A stretch of 64,000 nucleotides of DNA, taken from the NCBI RefSeq assembly GCF_010894455.1, contig NZ_JAAIXY010000010.1, forward strand, positions 345,046 to 409,045, given 5' to 3'. Positions 19,875 through 27,969 of this stretch are shown here, in pieces (position 1 is the stretch's first letter; each line of letters begins with the position of its first letter). A program made the position numbers and the translations under genes. This DNA is from Myxococcus eversor (lineage in GTDB: Bacteria > Myxococcota > Myxococcia > Myxococcales > Myxococcaceae). The notes beneath the pieces were generated by a model. The model was not told the DNA's origin and did not search any database. It saw only the letters and a program-made list of their open reading frames with translations.

Positions 19875-21320
19875 GTGGTCACCGCCACTCCGCCCAACAG
19901 CTCCCAGAAGACCGAAGAGACCGTCGACCCGTCGGGTGCACCGCCGGCGGTCTCCGATATCGCCCCCACCAACGCCGCAGTCGTGTTGACGGATGCCCCA
20001 CCAGGTATCTCCCCCGCGACGGTGGACCCCGATGACCTGGTGGCCACGGCGAAGACGCCGACGCTGATGGAGAAGGTGCAGGCGTTCCGCGCCCGGCACG
20101 AGAAGTGGGAGATGGCCGCCTTCTTCTTCGGTGGCTTCCTCTACGACATCATCTCGCTCAGTCGCATCGACGACACGCTGACGATGGTGCAGAGCTTCGC
20201 GTACCTGCTCATCCTCGCGTCCCTGCTCCTCTTGGAGCAGCGCTATCCGGAGGGCACGCCGCCTCCCGTGGCGCTGACGAAGGTGTGGCGCTGGCGTGAG
20301 GACGCCATCCACTTCTTCTTCGGAAGCCTGCTCAGCGTGTTCATGCTGCTCTTGTTCAAGAGCACGTCGGGCTTCATGCCGTACATCTTCATCGTGGGCC
20401 TCTTCGGCCTGCTGGTGGCGAACGAGCTGCCGCGCTTCCGGCAGTTGGGCCCCATCGTCCGCGTGGCGCTGCTCAGCCTCTGCGTGACGATGTACTTCGC
20501 GTTCCTCCTGCCCGTGCTCATCGGCCGGATGGGCTTCTGGGTGTTCCTGCTGGCCGTGTCCCTGGGCTGCGCGAGCGTCTTCGGGCTGATGCGACTGATG
20601 GAGCGGCTGCGCCCGGATGTCGAGTACGTGGTGCGCAAGGTGGCCTTGCCGGGCTTCGGCGTGCAGGCGGCGCTGCTCGTCTGCTACCTGGTGGGCGTCA
20701 TCCCGCCGATTCCGCTGGCCGTGCAGTACTCGGGCATCTTCCACGACGTGAAGCGCGTCGGCCCGGGCCTGTACCAGCTCACCTCGGTGGAAGACTCCAT
20801 CTGGTACAAGCCGTGGACGTGGTTCGGTCCGGACTTCGTGATTCGGCCCGGCGACAAGCCGTACTACTTCTTCCGCATCTTCGCGCCGAAGAACTTCGCG
20901 CCCTACAAGGTCCGCGTGCGCTGGTACTACGACCACCCGGAGAAGGGTTGGACGACCAGCGGCAACGGCTTCATCGCCAACGTCAGCAGCAACGGGACGG
21001 ACGGCGGTTATCGCTACTACGCCACGACGTCCAACCTGAAGCCGGGCCACTGGCGCGTGGTGCTGGAGACGGAGTCGGGGCACGAAATCAACCGCCTGTC
21101 CTTCACCGCCGGCGCGGACACTCGCACCGAGCCGCGCGACCTCAAGATGGAGTACTCCACCCTGAAGGAGATCATCCCCCTCTCCGCCGAGGAGTGGGAG
21201 AAGGAGAAGGCGCGCAAGCCCACCGGGAAGGTCCCCGGCGAGACGGCGCCGCCCGCGCCGGTGCCCCAGGTTCCGATGGAGGAAGCTCCGATGGAGGCCG
21301 CACCCGCGTCCTCGCCCTAG
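19875..21320 (+). CDS. Multi-pass membrane protein with DUF2914 domain
   Basis: A 481-residue protein: a Pro/Thr-rich cytoplasmic head (1-75), about seven membrane helices (about 80-270), then an exported beta-rich DUF2914 domain (about 330-415; WYYDHPEKGWTT, NGFIANVSSNG, GHWRVVLETESG). The tail is acidic and proline-rich with PVPQVPMEEAPME repeats. DUF2914 has no established function. The GTG at 19875 is used; no better start precedes the first helix. It follows the grxD hairpin and is probably an independent transcript. Confidence 0.85.
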   Translation: MVTATPPNSSQKTEETVDPSGAPPAVSDIAPTNAAVVLTDAPPGISPATVDPDDLVATAKTPTLMEKVQAFRARHEKWEMAAFFFGGFLYDIISLSRIDDTLTMVQSFAYLLILASLLLLEQRYPEGTPPPVALTKVWRWREDAIHFFFGSLLSVFMLLLFKSTSGFMPYIFIVGLFGLLVANELPRFRQLGPIVRVALLSLCVTMYFAFLLPVLIGRMGFWVFLLAVSLGCASVFGLMRLMERLRPDVEYVVRKVALPGFGVQAALLVCYLVGVIPPIPLAVQYSGIFHDVKRVGPGLYQLTSVEDSIWYKPWTWFGPDFVIRPGDKPYYFFRIFAPKNFAPYKVRVRWYYDHPEKGWTTSGNGFIANVSSNGTDGGYRYYATTSNLKPGHWRVVLETESGHEINRLSFTAGADTRTEPRDLKMEYSTLKEIIPLSAEEWEKEKARKPTGKVPGETAPPAPVPQVPMEEAPMEAAPASSP

Positions 21321-21372
21321 TCGTCTCGGGCGGGCCCGTCCCTTCACCATGGCCCTGTGAGATACTGAGCCC

Positions 21373-21906
21373 ATGCTTCCTCGTCGAAAGTCTTCGCAGG
21401 CGCGCTCCTGGCTGTTGCCGGGAACGCAACTCGATTACGAGATTGCGCGGACCGTCGACATGACGTTCGAGGACGGCGAGGACTTCGTGCCGGTGGTGGG
21501 CGGGCTGGCCATCTGGCACCTGGACCGGTGGCTCTCCGGTTCGCGCGCGACGATGTACTCGCTCTATGAGGCGCTGGGCGGGATGACTCCCATGGGGCTG
21601 TCCACGCTGGAGCGAACGCACTTCGAGCAGCGGCTCACGCAGCGCGTGGAGCGGGCCCTGCTCGATGGTGAGCTGAAGGTGCGCGAGGTTCCACGGGTGC
21701 GCCAGGCGCCGCCCTCCTTCATCGAGCCGGTGCTCATTGAACGCGAGGCTCCCCCGGTGGAGCGTCCCGCGCCTCCGCCTCCCGCGCCCGAGCAGGACAT
21801 CGCCGCGCAGGTGCACGCCCTGCGGCAGGCCGCCGCCCACGGCACGCCCTTCTGCGAGGAGTGCGAGAAGAAGGCCCTGCAAGCCTCCCAGAAGCGCGCT
21901 GCTTGA
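21373..21906 (+). CDS. Protein of unknown function upstream of a DUF4123 gene
   Basis: A 177-residue soluble protein without signal peptide. Residues 1-110 look folded (LDYEIARTVDMTFEDGED, WHLDRWLSGSRATMYSLYEAL). They are followed by a proline-rich stretch (PPVERPAPPPPAPEQD) and a short CEEC motif near the C-terminus. I do not recognise a family. It is separated by only 14 bases from the DUF4123 gene, so the two are likely co-transcribed and may interact; DUF4123 proteins load cargo onto type VI secretion spikes. Whether this is cargo, a chaperone or a spike-associated protein cannot be told from sequence. Confidence 0.7.
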   Translation: MLPRRKSSQARSWLLPGTQLDYEIARTVDMTFEDGEDFVPVVGGLAIWHLDRWLSGSRATMYSLYEALGGMTPMGLSTLERTHFEQRLTQRVERALLDGELKVREVPRVRQAPPSFIEPVLIEREAPPVERPAPPPPAPEQDIAAQVHALRQAAAHGTPFCEECEKKALQASQKRAA

Positions 21907-21920
21907 GCGGGAGAACGACG

Positions 21921-22478
21921 ATGTCACCGCGCGCCAGACACCTGTCCGCGTTGCTCTGGTCCGCGCGGGAAGAGGGCACGCCTCCGCTGGAGCGCTACGC
22001 CCTGCTCGACGCGGCCCGCGAGCCGCGTGTGTACCCGCTGATTCGCTGGGAGCCCGCCGCTTCGTGTCTCTACGAGGGGCGCATCGCCCCCGAACTGGCG
22101 GAGGTGGCGCCCTATCTCGTCCGCCTGCGGCCCGATGCGCCCCTGCTGGGGGAGTTGCTGGGCACGGCCTGGGGACGCGCGTGGGGGCTGTATGTCGAAG
22201 CGCCCGTCGCGCCCGAGGTGCTGCGCCGCCACCTGCGTCGCTTCCTCAAGGTCCAGGACGAGAATGGCAAGCGCCTCTACTTCCGCTACTACGACCCTCG
22301 CGTCCTGCGGACGTACCTGCCCACGTGCAACGCCCAGGAACTGCGGTTCGTGTTCGGCCCCATCCACTCGTTCCTGATGGAGAACGAGGATGGCTCGATG
22401 CTGCTGCGCTTCTCGCTGCGCGACGACGAACTGGTGCTGGAGCGTGTGCCGCTCCTGGCCGACACCGTCGCCGCCTGA
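21921..22478 (+). CDS. DUF4123 domain protein (type VI secretion adaptor family)
   Basis: A 185-residue protein covering essentially one DUF4123 domain: YPLIRWEPAASCLYEG, YLVRLRPDAPLLGELLGTAWG, RRHLRRFLKVQDENGKRLYF, RYYDPRVLRTYLPTC and FGPIHSFLMENED. In other bacteria these adaptors (Tap/TEC) bind VgrG and an effector. The ATG at 21921 follows GGGAGA. No VgrG, Hcp, PAAR or sheath gene is in the window, so any type VI link requires a distant locus. The partner is the unknown protein encoded immediately upstream. Confidence 0.8.
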   Translation: MSPRARHLSALLWSAREEGTPPLERYALLDAAREPRVYPLIRWEPAASCLYEGRIAPELAEVAPYLVRLRPDAPLLGELLGTAWGRAWGLYVEAPVAPEVLRRHLRRFLKVQDENGKRLYFRYYDPRVLRTYLPTCNAQELRFVFGPIHSFLMENEDGSMLLRFSLRDDELVLERVPLLADTVAA

Positions 22479-22518
22479 GGCGCTTCTTCCGGCCGGGCCT
22501 TCCCGGCCTCCGGGCGCC
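22479..22518 (+). terminator. U-less nested hairpin after the DUF4123 gene
   Basis: Inner stem GGCCGGG (22491-22497) / CCCGGCC (22502-22508) nested within GGCGC (22479-22483) / GCGCC (22514-22518). It starts right after the stop codon. Confidence 0.5.
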
Positions 22519-22530
22519 TGTCCTGATACC

Positions 22531-22546
22531 TGACAGATAGCTGTCA
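22531..22546. promoter_or_regulatory. Palindromic operator candidate
   Basis: TGACAGATAGCTGTCA is a perfect 6-bp inverted repeat with a four-base spacer. It lies 70 bases upstream of the winged-helix protein start, the usual geometry of a dimeric repressor site. Confidence 0.45.
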
Positions 22547-22616
22547 CGCCTGCCCGTCATGGTGCTTCTCACGAAGCCGCCCAGCTTCGCCTGCCCTGTC
22601 CCTGACCCCAGGCCCC

Positions 22617-23924
22617 ATGATTCCCATCGCCTTGATGTTCCTGCCTTTTCCCTACACCCTCACCGAGGAGAAGCGCTCCAGGGCCGGCGGTGCGAAGAAC
22701 CCGGGACGTCGCCCCCGCGTGGTGTCAGCGCCTCGTTCCGTGAAGAAGGTCTCCGTGCCGTCACGACACAAGAGTCCGTCAGTCGCCGTCACAGCGCGGC
22801 GGAGCGGGAAGGGTGGATTGGCCCCGGTGCTGACCACCCGGGAGCTGAACCGGGCCCTGCTCCAGCGACAGTTCCTCCTGCGCCGCACGAGCCGCTCCGT
22901 CACGGAGGTGATTGAGCACCTGGTGGGCCTTCAGGCGCAGGCGGGCAACGCGCCGTACCTGGGGCTCTGGACGCGGATGAAGGATTTCCAGCTCGACGAC
23001 CTGACGCGCCGGTACCACGCGCGCGACGTGGTGCGGGCGACGATGCTGCGGTCCACGCAGCACCTCGTCACGGCTCGCGACTTCCAGCGCCTGCGGCCCA
23101 CCCTTCAGCCCGTGCTGGACCGGATGCTGAAACACAGCGCGTATCCGCGCGAGCTGGTGGGGTTGGACGTGGACCTGGTGATTGCCGAGGGACGCAAGCT
23201 GTTCGCCCGGGGGCCCTTGAGCGCGGTGGAGCTGGGCCGGCGACTCCAGGAGCGCTGGCCGGAGCGGGAGGCTTCGGCGCTCAGCATGGTGGTGCGTGTC
23301 GCGGAGTCGCTCGTCACCGTGCCTCCCTTCGCGACGTGGGGCGTGGGGGGCGAGGTGGAGTTCGCCCCGTCGAAGTCGTGGCTCGGTGAGCCGTCAGGCT
23401 CCGCGCTGCCCCTGGAGGACGTGGTGCTGCGCTACCTGGGTGCCTTCGGGCCCGCGAGCGTGAAGGACATGCAGATGTGGTCCGGGCTGGCGCGACTCTC
23501 GGACACCGTCGAGCAGCTTCGTCCTCGACTGCGCACGTTCCGTGACGAGCACGGCGTCGAGCTGTTTGACATGCCGGACGCGCCCCGCCCCGCGGGGGAC
23601 ACGCCCGCACCGGTGCGCTTCGTGGCCGAGTTCGACAACGTGCTGCTGTCGCACGCGGACCGCACGCGCATCATCTCCGAGCCCCATCGCAAGCGCGTCT
23701 TCACCGTCAACGGCATCATCCGTCCGACAGTGCTGGTGGATGGCTTCGTGCGAGGGATGTGGAAGCTGGAGCGCGCGAAGGCGCGCGTCACGCTGCGCAT
23801 CGAACCGTTCGAGCGACTGGCTCGCGAGGACCGCGCCGCGCTGACGGAGGAGGGGGAGCGACTGCTCGCCTTCGCGGCTTCGGACAGCGCGTCCCGCGAT
23901 ATCTACTTCGCACCGGTGTCCTGA
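22617..23924 (+). CDS. Winged-helix HTH_42 protein, AlkZ/YcaQ-like DNA glycosylase family
   Basis: The conserved part (about residues 72-430) fits the HTH_42 superfamily: LTTRELNRALLQRQFLLRR, a helix with VGLQAQ, LRSTQHLVTARDF, then winged-helix repeats and FDNVLLSHADRTR. The QxQ motif (Gln106-Ala-Gln108) is the catalytic signature of AlkZ/AlkX (YcaQ) glycosylases, which unhook DNA interstrand crosslinks. Many superfamily members are annotated only as winged-helix DNA-binding proteins, so activity is inferred. The first ~70 residues are basic, low-complexity and not conserved; the true start may be later than ATG 22617. Confidence 0.8.
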   Translation: MIPIALMFLPFPYTLTEEKRSRAGGAKNPGRRPRVVSAPRSVKKVSVPSRHKSPSVAVTARRSGKGGLAPVLTTRELNRALLQRQFLLRRTSRSVTEVIEHLVGLQAQAGNAPYLGLWTRMKDFQLDDLTRRYHARDVVRATMLRSTQHLVTARDFQRLRPTLQPVLDRMLKHSAYPRELVGLDVDLVIAEGRKLFARGPLSAVELGRRLQERWPEREASALSMVVRVAESLVTVPPFATWGVGGEVEFAPSKSWLGEPSGSALPLEDVVLRYLGAFGPASVKDMQMWSGLARLSDTVEQLRPRLRTFRDEHGVELFDMPDAPRPAGDTPAPVRFVAEFDNVLLSHADRTRIISEPHRKRVFTVNGIIRPTVLVDGFVRGMWKLERAKARVTLRIEPFERLAREDRAALTEEGERLLAFAASDSASRDIYFAPVS

Positions 23925-24029
23925 CTCACGAGGGTGAAGCGCGCGTTGGCTCTCGCGGGTTGGGGACCCCGAAGCGTCGAGTCCGCTTCGCGGTGAGAAC
24001 TCGGAGCCTGGGGCCTCGCGTCGTGAGTC
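23923..24029. other. Inverted repeats between two convergent genes
   Basis: GACTCACGA (23923-23931, overlapping the upstream stop) is the exact inverse of TCGTGAGTC (24021-24029). Inside lies a perfect hairpin, CGAAGCG/CGCTTCG (23970-23976 / 23984-23990). It plausibly terminates transcription from both sides, but no U-run is present. Confidence 0.4.
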
Positions 24030-24062
24030 GGACCCGTCTGGCCCGACTCACGCGCCTTGGTG

Positions 24063-25688
24063 CTACTTGCGCTTGCCGGCCTTCGCCTTCTTCGCGGGGG
24101 CCTTCTTCGCGGTGCGGGCCTGGGGCTTCTTCGAGGCGGCCTTCTTCGCCTTCGCGGCGGGGGCCTTGTCCGCGTTCCAGATGCCGCCCATCCACGCCTC
24201 GATGTCCTTCACCGTGCGCGGGATGTTGGCGGAGAGCACCTTGCAGCCCCGGGCGGTGACGACGATGTCGTCCTCGATGCGCACGCCGATGCCCCGGTAG
24301 CGCGCGGGGACCGTGAGGTCGTCCTTCTGGAAGTACAGGCCCGGCTCCACCGTGAGCACCATGCCCGCCTGGAGCTTGCCGTACTTGTACGCCTCCTGCC
24401 GCGCCTGCGCGCAGTCGTGCACGTCCAGGCCGAGCATGTGGCTGACGTTGTGCAACGAGTAGCGCTTGTAGAACTGGTGCTCGTCCTTGAGCGCCTCGGT
24501 CGCGCTCTCCAGGATGCCCAGCTTCTCCAGTCCTTCCGCCAGCACTTGCATGGCGGCGCGGTTGGGCTCCATGAAGTCGTTGCCCGGCTTCACCGCCGCG
24601 AAGGCCGCTTCCTGCGAGGCGTACACCAGCTCGTAGATGGCCTTCTGCTCCGGCGTGAAGCGCCCGGAGATGGGCAGCGTGCGGGTGATGTCCGCCGTGT
24701 AGAGCGTGTGGCCCTCCACGCCCGCGTCCAACAGCAGCAAGTCCCCGGACACCAGCGGCCCATCATTGCGGTTCCAGTGCAGCACGCACGCGTGCGAGCC
24801 GCTGGCGACGATGCTGTTGTAGCCCGTGTCGTTGCCTTCCACGCGCGCGCGCAGGTTGAAGATGCCCTCCACGTAGCGCTCCGTCTTCGCCACCTTCAGG
24901 CTGCGGATGACGTCCTCGAAGCCGCGCTGCGTGGCGTCGATGGAGATCTGCAGCTCGCGCAGCTCCTGGGCGTCCTTGATGAGCCGCAGCTCGGACAGGA
25001 AGGTGGCCAGGGCCTTGTCGCGCTCGCCGCCCGCCGTCACCGCGTCGTCCACCTTGGCCGAGTGCCCACGCAGCACGCGCGTGGGCTTCGTCGCCGCGCC
25101 CTTGAGGCCCTTCAGGTAGTCCGCCAGCGTGTTCAGGCCGCGCGCCTCGTCCACGTCATGGCGCGCCTGGCTCTCCGGCACGCCCAGTCGCGGGCCGACC
25201 CACAGCTCGCCCTTCACGCGGTCCGTGAAGAACGTCGAATCGGAGCGGCCCGGGTTGGGCTCCACGAAGAGGAGGTCGGTGTGGCCGCCGCCCTCCTTCG
25301 GCTCCAGCACCAGCACGCAGTCCGGCTCCAGGTTGCCGGTGAGGTAGTAGAAGTCCGTGCCCGGGCGGAAGCGGTAGTGCGTGTCGTTGGCGCGCACCTT
25401 CTCGTGGCCGGTGGGGACGACAATCGTCTCGCCAGGGAATGCCTGCGACAGCGCCTTGCGGCGGGCCTTGAAGGACTCCGCGTACTTGATTTTCGGAGGC
25501 AGCTTCCCCGAGCCGGGCTTCCACTGCTTCAGCATGAAGTCCAGCAGCGCGGGCGGCGGCACCGAGTCGTGGCTGGCGGGCTTCGCGGCTGGCGCCTGCG
25601 GCTCGGACGTGACGAGGGGCTGCTGCTCACCGACCGCGGGCTGCGAGCTGTCGGAAGCGACCGGGGACGAAGGGATGGACGTGGCCAT
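24063..25688 (-). CDS. pepP: Xaa-Pro aminopeptidase (M24B) with Lys/Ala-rich tail
   Basis: Di-manganese aminopeptidase that removes residues preceding proline. It has 541 residues, with an AMP_N domain (about 65-200) and a pita-bread peptidase domain (about 235-480). Metal ligands are visible as the Asp in LLLDAGVEG, the Asp in YTADITRT, His in HNVSHMLGLD, Glu in TVEPGLY and Glu in VRIEDDIV. Both ends are unusual: a ~50-residue Pro/Ser head and a ~40-residue tail of AKKA/PAKKAKAGK repeats resembling histone H1. The tail is not part of the family and may bind nucleic acid or polyanions. It lies 32 bases after rsmE. Confidence 0.92.
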   Translation of the reverse strand: MATSIPSSPVASDSSQPAVGEQQPLVTSEPQAPAAKPASHDSVPPPALLDFMLKQWKPGSGKLPPKIKYAESFKARRKALSQAFPGETIVVPTGHEKVRANDTHYRFRPGTDFYYLTGNLEPDCVLVLEPKEGGGHTDLLFVEPNPGRSDSTFFTDRVKGELWVGPRLGVPESQARHDVDEARGLNTLADYLKGLKGAATKPTRVLRGHSAKVDDAVTAGGERDKALATFLSELRLIKDAQELRELQISIDATQRGFEDVIRSLKVAKTERYVEGIFNLRARVEGNDTGYNSIVASGSHACVLHWNRNDGPLVSGDLLLLDAGVEGHTLYTADITRTLPISGRFTPEQKAIYELVYASQEAAFAAVKPGNDFMEPNRAAMQVLAEGLEKLGILESATEALKDEHQFYKRYSLHNVSHMLGLDVHDCAQARQEAYKYGKLQAGMVLTVEPGLYFQKDDLTVPARYRGIGVRIEDDIVVTARGCKVLSANIPRTVKDIEAWMGGIWNADKAPAAKAKKAASKKPQARTAKKAPAKKAKAGKRK

Positions 25689-25720
25689 GGCGGGGACTCT
25701 TCAACAGCGCCCCGCGCTCC

Positions 25721-26485
25721 TCAAGCCCGAGATGCACCCTGACGCGCGGCAGTGTCTTCCGCGAGAAGGGCTACTTGCCCGACGAGCACGGGGACCGCCG
25801 TCTCCACCCTCAGGATTCGGGGGCCCAGGGAGAAGGGGCGAAAGCCGTGGGATTCCAACAATTGGGCCTCGAACGATACCCAGCCTCCGTCGGGACCGAT
25901 GGCGAGGACGGAGCGCTGGCCGGGGGCCGCTGACACGGCGCGCAGTGGCTGGCTCGCGGGTGGGTGGGGGAGCAGGCGGACGGCGTCCGGGGGGAAGACG
26001 GCGTCGAGCTCGTCCTCGACGAAGGGGCGGAAGCGCTCCCGGACGAGGACCTCCGGCAGGTGGGTGTCGCGGGCCTGCTCCAGGCCCTGGAGGAGCAAGT
26101 CCTTCACGAAGGCGCCGTCGAGCACCTTGGAGTCGAAGTAGCTCTTCTCCACCCGGGCCGCGTTGACCAGGACGATGCGGTCCACGCCCAGCGAGGCCAC
26201 GGCGGGGAGGACCTTCTTGAGCGCCTTGGGACGGGGGATGGCGAGCAGCAGGTCGATGCCCGCGCGCGGCGGGGGGGCTTCCGTGAGGGTGACGCGCAGG
26301 TGGAGGACGCCGGGGGTGTTCTCCAGCACCTCGCCGGTGCCGATGAGCCCGCCCAGGCGGCCGACCCGCAGGGATTCGCCGGGCTCGGCGCGGAGCACCT
26401 CGCGGGCGTGCAGGGCGCGGCGGCCGGTGAGGCGCGCGGTGCCGTCCGGAAGGAAGTCCTCGTCGAAGAGCAGCAGCAGGTTCAC
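25721..26485 (-). CDS. rsmE: 16S rRNA (uracil-1498-N3) methyltransferase
   Basis: SPOUT-class enzyme that methylates U1498 in the decoding region of 16S rRNA. The 254-residue protein begins with the PUA-like domain (HAREVLRAEPGESLRVG) and continues to the trefoil-knot domain with AIPRPKALKKVLPAVASLGV, QGLEQARDTHLPEV, LAIGPDGGW and LGPRILRVETAVPV. The GTG at 26485 is chosen because homologues begin a few residues before the RALHAREVLR segment; the longer open frame adds an unrelated leader. It is probably co-transcribed with pepP. Confidence 0.93.
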   Translation of the reverse strand: MNLLLLFDEDFLPDGTARLTGRRALHAREVLRAEPGESLRVGRLGGLIGTGEVLENTPGVLHLRVTLTEAPPPRAGIDLLLAIPRPKALKKVLPAVASLGVDRIVLVNAARVEKSYFDSKVLDGAFVKDLLLQGLEQARDTHLPEVLVRERFRPFVEDELDAVFPPDAVRLLPHPPASQPLRAVSAAPGQRSVLAIGPDGGWVSFEAQLLESHGFRPFSLGPRILRVETAVPVLVGQVALLAEDTAARQGASRA

Positions 26486-26631
26486 GGGACGCTTCTGTAC
26501 CCCGGCTGGAGGGCGCCGTGGGGCCCTTCTTCCCTCCAGGACGGCCCTGGAGCGCCCGGCTCCCTGGCTGGTGGCGTGCCCTTCCACCGGCAGTGCTTGC
26601 CCGGCCCCGGGCCGTGCCGTAAAGCCGGGCT

Positions 26632-27825
26632 GTGCGTTCCCTTTGTCTTCGCTGCCATCGCCCCGAGAGCACCTGCTACTGCTCGCAACTGCCCCCTCGG
26701 CTGGACACTCGCACCCGCGTCGTCTTCCTCCAGCATCCGCGTGAGCGCCGCGTGGCCATTGGCACCGCGCGCATGGCGCACCTGGCGCTGGCCAACTCCG
26801 AGCTTCACCACGGCGTCGACTTCACCGGCCACACCCGGCTGGAGGAATTGGCCGCGGACCCCGACTCCGTCGCCGTGCTCTTTCCGGGTGAAGACGCCAT
26901 CTCGGTGGAGCAGGCGCGCGCGCGTCCGCCGAAGACGCTCATCGTGGTGGATGGCACGTGGCCGCAGGCGAAGAAGGTCGTCTCCCGGAACCCGCTGCTG
27001 GCCGGGCTGCCGCGCATCGGCTTCGTGCCTCGCCGCCCGAGCAACTACCGCATCCGCGCGGAGCCCGCGGACCACTGCGTCTCCACCATCGAGGCGGTGG
27101 TGGAGATTCTGGGGCTGCTGGAGGGCGAGCCGGAGCGCTTCGACACGATGTTGAAGGCGTTCGAGTACATGGTGGACACGCAGTTGGGGCGGCAGTCGAC
27201 CCGGACGTCGCCGAACCGGCGCCGCATCCACTTTGGCCCGTGGCGTCCGCCGCAGGAGCTGCGCTCGGTGGCGGAGGACTTCGAGAAGCTCGTCGTCTTC
27301 TATGGCGAGGCGAATGCGCATCCGACGGGCGCGGACATCCCCGCGGAGCTGGTGCACATGGTGGCGTGTCGTCCGTCCACGGGCGAGCGCTTCGAGGCCG
27401 TCATCGCGCCCGAGCAGCCGCTGGCTCGCAGCACCACGCTGCATGTGGAGTTGTCGGAAGAGGTGCTGCGCGCGGGAGAGCCTCGGGCGCAGGCGCTGGA
27501 GCGGTTCGAGCGGTTCCTTCGGCCCGAGGACGAGCTGGCGGTGTGGACGACGTTCGCGCTCGATTTGCTGTGGAGCGGCGGGGTGAAGCGCAGGCCCGCG
27601 AGGAACGTGCGGCTGGCCACGGCGCGCGCGCTGGAGGGCAAGGCCGGGGGCGTGGAGCACGCGATGGAGCTGCTGGGCGGCCCGGAGGTGCCCCCGTGGG
27701 CGCCCGGGCGCGCGGGCACTCGCATCCGCGCGCTGGAGTCCGTGCTGCGCGTGCTGGTGGAGCGTGGCCGTGCGCAGGAGCCGATGAAGCGGGTGAAGCA
27801 GCAGCGCACGGGGACCGAGGGCTGA
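26632..27825 (+). CDS. DTW-domain tRNA-uridine aminocarboxypropyltransferase with C-terminal extension
   Basis: DTW proteins (TapT/YfiP and the human DTWD family) transfer the aminocarboxypropyl group of SAM to uridine in tRNA. Residues 1-200 carry the zinc motif Cys5/Cys8/Cys15/Cys17, LQHPRE, DGTWPQAKK (107-115, the DTW variant) and ADHCVSTIEA. Residues from about 205 to 397 form an extra region absent from E. coli TapT. Its alternating strands and helices (HVELSEEVLRAG, ALERFERFLRPEDELAVW) suggest a second folded domain of unknown function. The start GTG at 26632 places the zinc motif at the usual N-terminal position; no strong Shine-Dalgarno is present. Confidence 0.85.
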   Translation: MRSLCLRCHRPESTCYCSQLPPRLDTRTRVVFLQHPRERRVAIGTARMAHLALANSELHHGVDFTGHTRLEELAADPDSVAVLFPGEDAISVEQARARPPKTLIVVDGTWPQAKKVVSRNPLLAGLPRIGFVPRRPSNYRIRAEPADHCVSTIEAVVEILGLLEGEPERFDTMLKAFEYMVDTQLGRQSTRTSPNRRRIHFGPWRPPQELRSVAEDFEKLVVFYGEANAHPTGADIPAELVHMVACRPSTGERFEAVIAPEQPLARSTTLHVELSEEVLRAGEPRAQALERFERFLRPEDELAVWTTFALDLLWSGGVKRRPARNVRLATARALEGKAGGVEHAMELLGGPEVPPWAPGRAGTRIRALESVLRVLVERGRAQEPMKRVKQQRTGTEG

Positions 27826-27969
27826 TGCGTCGGCGCCGGCCCCAGCGCGCGACGAGAAGGGCTCATGCATCAGCGCGGCGTTGGTCTCGCGAGATCAGCG
27901 ATGAGACCCCTCAGGGCATCAATCCGCGCGGCGCCGGCTTCGTGATTCGAGGCCCGTGACAGCGAGCGT

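Noticed and set aside
24057..25742. 561-codon plus-strand open frame
   Set aside because: Mirror of pepP. The aminopeptidase on the minus strand has all metal ligands, while this frame has no recognisable domain.
27821..27894. Inverted GCTGATGC/GCATCAGC and palindrome TCTCGCGAGA between the DTW and FecR genes
   Set aside because: The arms are 38 bases apart and weak, and the palindrome is short enough to occur by chance; not strong enough to call a terminator or operator.
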